Assembly (NCBI GenBank): GCA_963753075.1
Contig: CAVWAR010000008.1
Coordinates: 124,001 to 188,000, forward strand
Direction of reading: 5' to 3'
Length of the DNA stretch: 64,000 nt
From: Prado023 sp963753075
Lineage (GTDB): Bacteria > Actinomycetota > Actinomycetes > S36-B12 > CAIYMF01
Of the stretch, positions 20,301 through 26,703 are shown piece after piece; position 1 is the stretch's first letter, and the number at the start of each line of letters is the position of its first letter. Below the pieces are notes generated by a model. The model saw only the letters and a list, made by a program, of their open reading frames with translations, searched no databases and had not been told where the DNA came from. Both the position numbers and the translations under genes were made by a program.

Positions 20301-20402
20301 GCCGAGACCGGCGCGGACGTGAGCCTCGTGGCCTGGGGGCTTCTGATGGTGGGCGTGGGATGGTCGGCCGTGGGCCTGTCCCGCCGCCGTCGGGTGCGGT
20401 GA
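11400..20402 (+). CDS. Giant DUF11-repeat cell-wall-anchored surface protein (3000 aa)
   Basis: The 3000-residue protein has an N-terminal signal peptide (hydrophobic ~8-33, likely cut after PAAA), then about nineteen immunoglobulin-like DUF11/isopeptide-type modules, a Ser/Gly linker and a sorting signal: LAETG near residue 2967, a hydrophobic span and RRRRVR. LAxTG is recognised by class E sortases of high-GC Gram-positives. The N-terminal ten or so modules are long and divergent. The last nine (residues ~1790-2935) are regular, ~115-130 residues each, starting with [AV]DLxxxK, passing through ITVTDxLPxG and ending NTAxVSSxTxDPxxxNN. Each of these nine has a conserved Cys pair (GWxC...VxC), probably one disulfide per module. 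Likely an adhesive or stalk protein. No sortase gene is present in the window. Confidence 0.92.
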   Translation: MFHVTSAPARVLSVLLSVVLSLPAMLTLGVLTAAPAAAVDPTIQIAKDGPSQVLVGDTATYTLTATNPTGVDQVTQYNLSFRDVLPPGVVYEGPTTPSSAGDPTVYTNRLDPGDPATEYQTMVWSNVADLQINSSADISFIVRAEKDPLPVASDFANQADAYTNSDPRYVPKVDPTTGVVVPGPTSYTASATATTSSTGVTAFTIDKGSTPNPEGELQRGVHDHVATYTLTVTNNPSFATEAIEIRDYLPAGLEFLGCGAVDNSTNTTLYPNSREYPSAPSLADTPAVGGCNVPVSVETVTDPAPDAGRTFPPGVYTKVAWQLGDLTTSQVQEISYRAGIPQRANTAGWQGAAAPPVAGTGGAQPPQTANLDNNTGPSTRETSTEQSLRNVAVGDGLYTGPVKDQPGPGPFAVQSSTDHTVTAEDLALQKSVAPGTFDAGQLATYTLKLQTSEYVTASGIVITDVLPNGVCPVWSTQTPTVTGTLPAECGTGGTPSGADPTGATLDSVTRNASGTFTLIFEPVTAGSNATPTITYQGRMRTVYTGGSLAGLPTSSGDTYTNRVSLTGTTDIRTDIDVNAPAPSGPEGVQDSSSATQSSTQPVIDKRIKPNVSGADGYRCEQGTGVYVPGTAVATAGAAEYVDPSTAAPPLTPDQIAFRKGSDACFLLRVEFPSQSQTRNPVVTDFVPAGTSYVTGSAVITDNSTLTGGDVAFSLDSAGNPVWAVGVPSAGNRFAPKSAVFEAVLAVSIDEAAEGDTPDIVGNLMKFRSENSVGQAISLRDELDFEIAPLPPVSLVKGISRITPAVPSGAPAQDINVPPADPTDVDGRTVRDGDVVQFRIDVANTSDTLGPDFESSVRTLEVWDTLPTGALCAQVSNAVPADNPPAVTTTCLDPGDAGYPASLAGTDRSLLTWQFDISDDEAIPAGGSTTLTYDFAVPDEVSVATVLTDDAGIRSYQAYTNLVDQAATYYPIENIDPSVPLLDRDAPKADDPSNVVVANVALTKTGTTSITEDSNNTTTEATIGEVATYAVTATVPYGTSVYRGVLTDTLPNGLTYVSAAAEYSTDDGSTWSPTLPAGTLLANSGRDVTLTLPPSYTAAADATQDHVFRVVISARVTTTSSNAQDRRRNNVVSFQSKASTALDAPEVTAPPSRSYRITIVEPAPALGKVADKAEVGAGETVTYTLTASNAAGRPPLHDTWVIDCLPEGLTFGDYVPASRSDVLPPEPGTGINGCTVGQTRLAWSPTSPNPPAPAPPLASGTLLAGPANEATLEYVAVVSSTSAGLESYVNNATLTGGTLADGGTGPQTPPNPLERVYSVPASESITVRGAGTVKQVTPSAATIGETATWTIRVVYPANVNFYRAAVIDDVRQGIDMSSISTTSVECVTLPGDPSCAVGSGPLTPAPGSVAGSTLIGWYLGDLPAVPYVREVVVTYTGQIADIPANSRGDSLLDHASGNWFTSPTADVPTSADTVFDRETNLATATVVVEEPLVAIDKAVAPSATPAPGDDFTYTVTARNLAGTDVSDAYGVVVSDAVPVGVVVDTSTVSGSGIFTPPPAPADPALGGGTIVWPAITSLAPGESQPFTYEATLAPSASLTAAAKVNTATVVGYNSLPADAGRAYTGPSTTESVTPALPRVTPTKVTPNGPIAYVDTPFTWQVTLENTGSARAYEVEAVDTLPPNWEYTATSSVIVAGSAVAPVPVPTLGSSGLGNQTLTWTGLGAIDPAQTIVVTFTATPQPAALVDPGVGSSVAHTNTIATTAEDATGAPGSAAGPYNDPPAAADARIDSADLVLDKDHVGTPVAGQNFDWTIAVTNDGPDPSVGPFTVTDTVEAPMTLVSATGTGWDCSATGADVTCTRTNAADLLAAGDSFPPITMRVAIPSDAAAPSTLSNTAEVSAATHDPTPANNIDTDTAELTAEADLAITKARSGPLEAGRPVTYTLDVSNLGPSSSRGPITVTDAVPAGTTFASASGTGWACPADGAVVATITCIRASDLLAGQAAAQITVALEVASSFAGDLTNTAEVSGTTPDPVDANNTSSVTGTVATNADIAIEKTHGGDFTPGTDTGNSYTFTVTNFGPADAAAPVRVVDILPEHLSYTGAKTDVDGSWTCVASPAAAPTAPDRQTVTCTLTGDLALGETVEVQIEIAVEVTAPADGEFVNTATVSSATTDPNLANNESTDRTDFDSEADLAIAKTPATQRVVAGEPATWSLAVTNNGPSNSVGPTEVTDVLPAGMTLVSAQGSGWDSCTTVDQTVTCSHPAGVAAGGDLPPITVIATVLPSAGPATLVNSASVDGPTSDPDLTNNTDEAEVTVVDEVDLAIVKTFTGSNPVAAGATTTFSLAVDNSGPSDADGVIVGDALPAGLTLVSATGDGWTCTDVGQVVSCARPSLAAGSSAAAITLTAEVDSGFPVGVIENTATVTSATTDVDPSNNSSTDRFAVAVSADLVLAKSHDKDVEAVAGQEFTFDIAVRNAGPSDAQPDIVVTDSLPAGLSYVSNGSGWTCTTSGTPAVDEVVECTLDGGEALIAGAAAPVLTLTTLIGADTDPGEVTNTAEVSSSTPDPAPGNNSDNDAINVTTLADLVVAKSHTGAAMIGSDLEFTLAVSNLGPSEARSVTMVDTLPAGLTYVSAVGADWTCAAVDQVVTCELGAPLAPLADAAPIALTVAVGPESYPEAQNVVVGSTATPEVTTDNNTAKDAVDVPPLVDLALDKSHTGDFTVGQEGTYTLTLTNKGPTSDPGPQTITDTLPTGLTYVEAAGTDWACTVAGQDVTCTRGVELEVGATTSVALAVLAGPAAAPSVVNTASVVTPSTETTTENNTDTDATAVMPVSILTITKEVLDIDGDVVTYEIAVSNTGPNATTTPIIVTDSLPNGLELVAVSGDGWTCTEAQVVTCTYAASLPVGESAAFELTARLTADPGTEVVNVASVISGGPDGVVVSDDAAVVSPDATGGSSGSGGGSSSGGLAETGADVSLVAWGLLMVGVGWSAVGLSRRRRVR

Positions 20403-20408
20403 GCCCGG

Positions 20409-20430
20409 GGCGCCCCGCTCTTCGGGCGCC
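20409..20430. terminator. GC hairpin between convergent genes
   Basis: GGCGCCC (20409-20415), an 8-nt loop CGCTCTTC and GGGCGCC (20424-20430) form a perfect 7-bp stem 6 nt after the stop of the surface-protein gene and 21 nt after the end of the opposing gene. A bidirectional terminator is likely. Confidence 0.55.
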
Positions 20431-20451
20431 GGCCACTGGAGGCACCGCTGG

Positions 20452-23007
20452 TCAGCCGCCGAACATGCCTCGGATCCGCTCCCAGAAGGACCGCGGCGCC
20501 GGCACCTCGGCGAGGCTGAACACGTAGGCGGCATTGCCCTCGGCACCGACCGGGGGACCGTAGGGCAGCGCCTCGGCGGCCCGCTCCGCGGTGGCCTCGA
20601 GCCAGGCCTGGGCAAGGGCGGGGCTGATGGAGGCGTCCAGGACCCCCTCAGCCGCCGGCCCGGTCTCGTCCTGCAGGGCCTCGGCCCCCTCGGCCAGGTA
20701 GCCGCCCGCCACCGCGGTGCCGTCGGTCCCGGTCGCAAGCCCGGTCAGCCCCCCGGACAGCTGGTCGGCACCCCGAACTGCTTCCTGCGCACCTTGGGCC
20801 AGCTGTTCGGACCCCTCGGCCAGGTCGCCGGCACCGCTGGCCGCGTCCTTGGCCCCCTGCGCCAACTGGTCGGAGCCATCGGCCAGGTCGCCGGCACCGC
20901 TGGCCGCGTCCTTGGCCCCCTGCGCCAGCAGTTCCGAGCCGCCGGAGAGGTCGTCGGCCCCCGTTGCGGCACCGTCGATGCCCGTGGCCAGTTCGGCAGA
21001 TCCGGCGGCGACGGCCGACACAGCTGTGGTGAGCTCCTGCTGGCTACGTGCGAGTTCAGCCGCGAGTTCGCCAAGGCCGGCGTTCAGCGCCGACATGGCA
21101 GTCGCAAGACCTGGTTGGTTCGGGGTTCCCGTGCCCACGGCGAGCCCGACCGCCTCGACGCCGAGAAGCAGTCGCTCGGTGGAGGCCAGGGCGACATCGA
21201 GTGCGGCCGAAAGGGCCGCGGCCTGCTTCTCGAGGATGGCCAGCGCTGCAACGAGGTCCTTGATGTCCGGCACCGTCTCACCGGCTGTGGCGAGGGCGGA
21301 CTCGGCTGCCTCGGCAACCGCCAGGAGCTGGGCGCACGAGTCGGCATCGAGCGTCGGATCGGGGGCAAGGCACACCGATGCGTACAGCTCGGCGGCTCCG
21401 TTCGCCGCGGCGCTCACGTCATCGGAGATCGACCCCAGGCCCTCGAGGGTGGCGGCAATGGCCTCCCGGGCAGCATCCACCCGCCCCTCGAGCGCCGCGG
21501 CGACGGCGTCGACCGCCGCGAGCCCGTCGCGCAGCGCCCGCACGCCCTGATAGATGGTCACGCAGTCGTCGTCCGGCGGCGCCGTCCCCCCGGGCGGGCA
21601 GGTGTTGTCACCGTCCGGCGGAAGCGGTGTGATGAGGTCCAGGACGGGGTCGCTCGGCGAACCGATCCGCGCGGCCGCCTCGAGCAGGCCGGCCTCGATC
21701 TGCGCGCCACCGGTGATCAGCGGCTCGAGCTGGTCCTCCGGGTTGCCGGAGGTCGCGCGGGCCAGTTCGGCGGTCGCGCGGGCGAGGTCCTGCGCTCCGG
21801 CGGCGGCCTGCCCGAGGGCCCAGGCGAGCTCCGCGGACCCTGCGGCGACGTCGTCGGCGCCCGCCGCCAGGCCGCCCACTCCCTGGGCGAGCGTGTCGGA
21901 GGCATCAGCGGCGGCCTCGGCGCCATCGGCCAGGCCGCCGACTCCCTGGGCGAGCGTGTCGGAGGCATCAGCGGCGGCCTCGGCGCCATCGGCCAGGCCG
22001 CCTACCCCCTGCGCCAACGTCTCCGAGGCCCCTGCTGCGGCACTTGCGCCCTCCGCGATGGCGGCGAGTCCCGTGGCCAGCTCGTCGGTGCCCTGGGCGA
22101 TCTCGCCGGCGGCGGCATCAAGGGTGATCAGTCCCTCGTACAACTCCCCGCTGCCCGAGTTGCTCCCGTCGAGCAGTTCGTCGGCGAACCCGGTGGCGGG
22201 ATCCTGACCGGTTCCGGCGGGAGTCAGCAGCACCTCGGCGCCGGGGACGGCGGCCCGCTCGGTTCGCATGGTCAGCTCAAGGGTCTGGATCGGTGTGCTG
22301 ATCGGCGGGAACAGCGAGACGTTCCACCGGGCGACGGTTCGCCCCTGCTCGTCGGTCGCCAGCATCGCGTCCGCGGCTTCGACGAGCTCGGCGTCCTCGG
22401 GAAGCGTCGCTGTCAGGCTTCCCTGGAATGGGACGAAGACCGGCTCGACTGAAACCTGCTCCTGCCCAGAAGCGTCCGGGTAGGTCAACTCGGCCTGCTC
22501 TGCGGTGGTGTTGGTCAGGGTGTAGGTCACCGTGATCTCCCCGGTGGCGCCGGGGACGTCGGCCGCGGCGACCACGTCGCCGTCCACCGCGTACTCGGCG
22601 TGCAGCGCCACCGGCAGCGGCTTGTCGAACCGTGCCTCGGTGAGGGCCATGGTTCGATCTCCGCCGACCACCAGCACCACGCCGTCTGGTGTGGTGCTGG
22701 GGCGGCCCAGTCGATCGAGGTACCGGACGTTGGTGGCGCTGGCCGGATCGATCACCTCGCGCTCGGCGCCCTCCACCGTGATGCGGCTGACGAGGATGGC
22801 GCGCTCCGGCAGACCGGTCGCGTCCAGCTCGGCCAGGACGACCTCGTCGTTGACCACCTCCGGGCGCGGCTCGTCCGACGCTGCCGCGGAGGCCTGGACC
22901 TGAGCGCTGGGGGCATGGGCGGCCGCGGGCCCAGCCGAGGTGGCGGCCGGGCCGGCCGCCGCCAGCATGATCAGTCCTGCGCCGCCGAGGGTCATGGTGC
23001 GGATCAT
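20452..23007 (-). CDS. Exported heptad-repeat (YhgE/Pip-like) protein partnering an MMPL transporter
   Basis: The 851-residue protein has a signal peptide (MIRTMTLGGAGLIMLAAAGP..., cleavage near AAAHA), a beta-rich N-terminal domain to ~residue 255, and long alpha-helical regions of 7-residue repeats with small residues (L-A-x-G-A/S-x-x), for example LAQGVGGLADGAEA. This pattern is typical of YhgE/Pip and related RND/MMPL-associated periplasmic helices. Two stretches are exact 63-bp DNA duplications (three heptads each). An insert with Cys residues (NTCPPGG..DDDCV and VCLAPDPTLDADSC) splits the helices. The C-terminus is amphipathic (FWERIRGMFGG) without a clear membrane span. The start overlaps the stop of the MMPL gene (ATGA), so both are made together. 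It may be the extracytoplasmic part of the transporter. Confidence 0.7.
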   Translation of the reverse strand: MIRTMTLGGAGLIMLAAAGPAATSAGPAAAHAPSAQVQASAAASDEPRPEVVNDEVVLAELDATGLPERAILVSRITVEGAEREVIDPASATNVRYLDRLGRPSTTPDGVVLVVGGDRTMALTEARFDKPLPVALHAEYAVDGDVVAAADVPGATGEITVTYTLTNTTAEQAELTYPDASGQEQVSVEPVFVPFQGSLTATLPEDAELVEAADAMLATDEQGRTVARWNVSLFPPISTPIQTLELTMRTERAAVPGAEVLLTPAGTGQDPATGFADELLDGSNSGSGELYEGLITLDAAAGEIAQGTDELATGLAAIAEGASAAAGASETLAQGVGGLADGAEAAADASDTLAQGVGGLADGAEAAADASDTLAQGVGGLAAGADDVAAGSAELAWALGQAAAGAQDLARATAELARATSGNPEDQLEPLITGGAQIEAGLLEAAARIGSPSDPVLDLITPLPPDGDNTCPPGGTAPPDDDCVTIYQGVRALRDGLAAVDAVAAALEGRVDAAREAIAATLEGLGSISDDVSAAANGAAELYASVCLAPDPTLDADSCAQLLAVAEAAESALATAGETVPDIKDLVAALAILEKQAAALSAALDVALASTERLLLGVEAVGLAVGTGTPNQPGLATAMSALNAGLGELAAELARSQQELTTAVSAVAAGSAELATGIDGAATGADDLSGGSELLAQGAKDAASGAGDLADGSDQLAQGAKDAASGAGDLAEGSEQLAQGAQEAVRGADQLSGGLTGLATGTDGTAVAGGYLAEGAEALQDETGPAAEGVLDASISPALAQAWLEATAERAAEALPYGPPVGAEGNAAYVFSLAEVPAPRSFWERIRGMFGG
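20821..20946 (-). repeat. 63-bp tandem duplication coding for heptads (near the 3' end)
   Basis: Two nearly identical copies begin at 20821 and 20884 (period 63 bp) and code for LAQGAKDAASGAGDLA-type 21-residue units. Recent in-frame duplication is the simplest explanation. Confidence 0.9.
21878..22003 (-). repeat. 63-bp tandem duplication coding for heptads (mid-gene)
   Basis: Copies start at 21878 and 21941 and are identical over essentially the full 63 bp; they code for the 21-residue unit ASDTLAQGVGGLADGAEAAA(D). A third diverged copy follows on the 5' side of the gene. Confidence 0.92.
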
Positions 23008-25865
23008 GGCGACCCCGATCGCATGACCGAGACTGTGTCATCGGCCGCGTCGGTCGCCGGCTCGGCGCTGACCTGCGCGGCGCCCTCGCCCGCACTGCGG
23101 CCCAGAAGTCGACCCAAGGCCCCGGCCAGTCGGGTCACCACGGCTGCGAGCAGCGCGGTCAGGATCACGTCCGGCACTGCCGCCGCGCCCCCGAAGCTCA
23201 TCGCGCTCACAGCCACGATCGACCCGAGCAGCAGCGGGATCGCACCACGTCGCAGCGGCGTCACCGCCGTCAGCAGCGCCGGGACCAGGAGCGCAACGGC
23301 GGCCTGCACGACCGTGTTGCTGCGGGTGGCGGGGGTCAGCCCGCCGACGAGACTGAACGCCGCCGCGCTCATGGCCGCTCCAGTCAGCAGCAGCAGCAGC
23401 CGGACTCCGAGTGTCCCGCCGCCGCCCCTGGTCGCGCGGGGCAGGTAGGCCATCGCCGCCCCGCCGGCCGCGGCCACCGCGAGGGCGACGCCCGGGGCGA
23501 CGGCGGGTCGTTCGACGAGCGCGGCCCCGACGATCCAGGCGACCAGGACGCCGACGAACAGCGCAACCGCACCGGTCCCGGTCCGCTGGTCGGCGGGCTG
23601 TGGGGCCCGGACCGTGCCCACGCTGTCGAGCTGGGCCGGGTCGCCCTCCACGTGCAGCTGGGGAAGTGCCCGGTCCAACCACCCGGGCAGCCACCACGTC
23701 CACTTGGCAGCGAGGACCATCAGGCTCGGGACGAGGATGCAGCGCACGATCGTGGCGTCCACGAGCACGGCGGTGGCAAGCCCCACGCCGAACATCTTCA
23801 CCACGGAGTTGTCCGGGATCACGAAGGACGTGAAGACGGCCACCATGATCAGCGCGGCCGCCGTGATCAGCTGCCCCGTGTCGGCCAGGCCGCGACGGAC
23901 CGCGGTGACGATGCTCCCGGTCCGCTGGTAGTGCTCGTTGAACGCGGTGAGCAGGAACACCTCATAGTCCATCGACAGCCCGAACAGGATGGCGAACATC
24001 ATCATCGGCACGTACGACTCGATGGGTACAGGTCCGTCGAGGCCGATGAGCTGGGCCCCCCACCCCCACTGGAATACCGCGACGACCACCCCGTAGGCCG
24101 CCGAGATCGACAGCAGGTTCATCGCGGCCGCCTTGGCCGGGATCACCAGGGACCGATAGGCGACCATCAGCAGCAGGAAGCTGAGGGTGGCCACGCCGAG
24201 GATGAACGGCAGCAGCCGGTCGGCGATCCGCAGCGACAGGTCGGTGCGGGCGGCGGTCACCCCGCCCACGTAGGCCGTCATGTCCGCGTCCTGGGTGACG
24301 GCCGGCAGGATCTCCGCACGCATCCGGGTCACGAGCGCCTCGGTTGACTTGTCCGAGGGCCCGGTCGCGGGAACCGCTCGCCAGATCACCACGCCGCCGT
24401 CCGGGCTGACCACGGGCGACGACACCTCGGTGATCTCCTCAGTGGCCTCGAGCTCATCCGTGATGGTCACGAGACGCGGATCCTGGGCACGCGGATCAGC
24501 CGCGGCGTCTTCGTCTGCGTCGGCCTGATCAGAGTCGGTGGGCAGTTCTGCAGCCCGGTGCAGCTGGGCGACGATGGCCAGCGGGCCGGAGTAGCCCGGT
24601 CCGAAGGACTCGCGGATTATGTCGCCGGCCTGGTGCGCGGTGGTCTCTTCGGGCAGGGCCGAGGAGTCCACCTGCTGGAACTCCATCGACAGCATCGGCG
24701 TGGCCAGCGCCAGCAGCAGGGCAGTTGCGGTGATCGCGAACGGCCACGGATGGCCGGTGACCACAGTGGCCAGCCGCGCCCAGCCACCACGGTCAAGGTC
24801 GGCGTCGGTGGGCTCCGCGCCCAGGTCGCCGGACGCGACGTTGCGCTGCTCAGCGGCTGGGAGCACGCGCAGGGCCATCAGGCCCATCAGGGCGGGGACG
24901 AGGGTCAGGGCGGCCATCAGCGCCAGGGCAACCACGATGGCCGCCGTGTAGCCCAGCCAGGCAAGGAAGGAGATGCCGGTCAGCGCCAGGCCCGAGACGG
25001 CGGCGAGCAGTGTGGCGCCGGCGAACACCATCCCAGCCCCGGCCGTTCCCGCCGTGCGTCCCACCGCGTCGGGGACGGCGAAGCCGCGTCGCAGCAGGTT
25101 CCGGTGCCGCATCACCAGGAAGAGGGCGTAGTCGATCCCCACACCCAGGCCGAGCATCGTGCCGAGGGTGGGCGCCTCATCCGGGATGTACACGAGCCGG
25201 CCGAGCAGCCCGATCACTGCAAGGCCGATGCCCACGGCGACCAGCGCAGTGGCCAGTGGGATGGCAACGGGCCAGCCTCGCCGCAGGGTGTAGAGCAGGA
25301 CGAGGACGGCGAGGAACAGGCCCAGTCCCTCGGAGGTCCGGGTGTCGGTGCGCGATATCTGGGAGCCCAGGTAGCCGCCGAGCGCCACGCGGGCGGTGGC
25401 CGAGGCCTGCTCGGCTGCCCGTTGCGCCTCGGCCAGCAACTCGTTGCCGGCGGCCTGGTCGCCGGCCGCCTGCTCGGCCATCGTCAGCTGCAGGATGGCA
25501 GCGCTGCCATCGTCGGCGAGGAGCTCGGGGTCGTCGTCCGGACCGCGGACCTCGTTGACGTCGGCAAGTGCCGCCACTGCCGAGGTCACGGCCTCCAGCG
25601 TGGCAGCGCCGGCGCCCGAGCCCAGGTCGGCCTGGTCGGCGATGACGAGGGGTACCGGCTCGGAGGCGGCTCCTGGGAAGGCGCGGTTGAGCAGGGTCTG
25701 GGCTGAGGCGCTGTCGGTGCCGGCCAGGACGAAGGGGTCCAGCGCCGGGGGCGGCAGCGCTCGGTCAGCGAGCCGGACGCCACCGAGCAGTGCCAGCCAC
25801 AGTACGAGCACCAGCACGCTGTGCTCGGCGCACCAGCGCCCGAGCGCATACAACGTCCTGGTCAT
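23004..25865 (-). CDS. MMPL/RND-family membrane transporter
   Basis: A 953-residue integral membrane protein of the MMPL family. It has an N-terminal span (SVLVLVLWLALLGGVRLADR), a large external domain, a membrane block with ETRTSEGLGLFLAVLVLLYT-like helices and GLGVGIDYALFLVMRHR, a second external domain and a second block containing MMMFAILFGLSMDYEVFLLTAF. The paired GxDYxxF/SMDYEVF motifs are the proton-relay signature of the family. A further run of helices forms the C-terminal ~200 residues. MMPL proteins export lipids or other hydrophobic molecules across the membrane; the cargo is unknown. The ATG at 25865 begins MTRTLYALGRWCAEH; a longer in-frame start at 25967 lies in the region of the divergent gene and is rejected. 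The heptad-repeat protein is coupled downstream. Confidence 0.9.
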   Translation of the reverse strand: MTRTLYALGRWCAEHSVLVLVLWLALLGGVRLADRALPPPALDPFVLAGTDSASAQTLLNRAFPGAASEPVPLVIADQADLGSGAGAATLEAVTSAVAALADVNEVRGPDDDPELLADDGSAAILQLTMAEQAAGDQAAGNELLAEAQRAAEQASATARVALGGYLGSQISRTDTRTSEGLGLFLAVLVLLYTLRRGWPVAIPLATALVAVGIGLAVIGLLGRLVYIPDEAPTLGTMLGLGVGIDYALFLVMRHRNLLRRGFAVPDAVGRTAGTAGAGMVFAGATLLAAVSGLALTGISFLAWLGYTAAIVVALALMAALTLVPALMGLMALRVLPAAEQRNVASGDLGAEPTDADLDRGGWARLATVVTGHPWPFAITATALLLALATPMLSMEFQQVDSSALPEETTAHQAGDIIRESFGPGYSGPLAIVAQLHRAAELPTDSDQADADEDAAADPRAQDPRLVTITDELEATEEITEVSSPVVSPDGGVVIWRAVPATGPSDKSTEALVTRMRAEILPAVTQDADMTAYVGGVTAARTDLSLRIADRLLPFILGVATLSFLLLMVAYRSLVIPAKAAAMNLLSISAAYGVVVAVFQWGWGAQLIGLDGPVPIESYVPMMMFAILFGLSMDYEVFLLTAFNEHYQRTGSIVTAVRRGLADTGQLITAAALIMVAVFTSFVIPDNSVVKMFGVGLATAVLVDATIVRCILVPSLMVLAAKWTWWLPGWLDRALPQLHVEGDPAQLDSVGTVRAPQPADQRTGTGAVALFVGVLVAWIVGAALVERPAVAPGVALAVAAAGGAAMAYLPRATRGGGGTLGVRLLLLLTGAAMSAAAFSLVGGLTPATRSNTVVQAAVALLVPALLTAVTPLRRGAIPLLLGSIVAVSAMSFGGAAAVPDVILTALLAAVVTRLAGALGRLLGRSAGEGAAQVSAEPATDAADDTVSVMRSGSP

Positions 25866-25965
25866 GTCTGAAGTGTCCCCCTCTGCCCCATGCTCAGGCG
25901 ACGTGAGACGCGGGCCCTGGCCTCGTTTGGGTGCCGAACGGGACCGATGGTTCAATGACGCCCCC

Positions 25966-26703
25966 ATGAGTACGACACCCGCACCCGCTGATGGTGACCA
26001 CGCGGCATCCGGCGCGGTGAGTCAGCCGGCCTTCGCGCGAACGTCGGGGCACTACGCGACCGTGGTGGCCATCTTCGTCGGGCTGTTGATCATCTCGAAC
26101 ATCGGTGCGGTCAAGCTGATCGCCGTCGGGCCGCTGATCACCGATGGTGGGGCGTTCCTCTTCCCGCTGGTCTACGTCACCGGTGACGTGCTCTCCGAGG
26201 TCTACGGCTGGCGAGCCACTCGGCGCGCGATCCTGTTGGCCTTCGGGATGTCCGCCCTGGCGGCGGGCACGTTCTGGCTGGTGCAGCAGGCCCCACCGGC
26301 GGATGACTGGGGGAACCAGGATGCCTTCGAGGCAGTGCTGGGATTCGTGCCGCGGATCGTGCTGGCCAGCCTGTGCGGGTTCCTCGTCGGCCAGCTGCTG
26401 AACGCCTGGGTCCTGGTGCGTATCAAGGCCCGGACGTTGGAGTCGAGGTTGTGGATCCGGTTGCTCGGGTCCACCGCTGTGGGGGAGTTCGCCGACACGC
26501 TGGTCTTCTGCACGATTGCGTTCTACGGGGTCATCACTGGGTGGACGTTCATCAACTACGTCATCACCGGCTTCGTGTACAAGGTTGCCGTGGAGGTCCT
26601 GGTCATGCCGATCACCTACCGCGTGATTGCCGCGATCAAGCGGCGCGAGCCGACCTACGGGGTGCCGGCCGACCCCGAACCGACTGCGGCCCTGCGGGCG
26701 TAG
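25966..26703 (+). CDS. yhhQ: Queuosine precursor transporter (YhhQ/VUT family)
   Basis: The 245-residue membrane protein has about six membrane spans. Family segments include LIISNIGAVKLI, the charged VYVTGDVLSEVYGWR motif that is nearly invariant in YhhQ, FLVGQLLNAWVLVRIK and STAVGEFADTLVF. YhhQ imports queuine or 7-deazaguanine precursors. The neighbour on the other strand is tRNA-guanine transglycosylase, which uses these bases, so a salvage function is well supported. The ATG at 25966 follows TTCAAT by 9 nt. The final 49 bp overlap the 3' end of the convergent tgt gene. Confidence 0.9.
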   Translation: MSTTPAPADGDHAASGAVSQPAFARTSGHYATVVAIFVGLLIISNIGAVKLIAVGPLITDGGAFLFPLVYVTGDVLSEVYGWRATRRAILLAFGMSALAAGTFWLVQQAPPADDWGNQDAFEAVLGFVPRIVLASLCGFLVGQLLNAWVLVRIKARTLESRLWIRLLGSTAVGEFADTLVFCTIAFYGVITGWTFINYVITGFVYKVAVEVLVMPITYRVIAAIKRREPTYGVPADPEPTAALRA

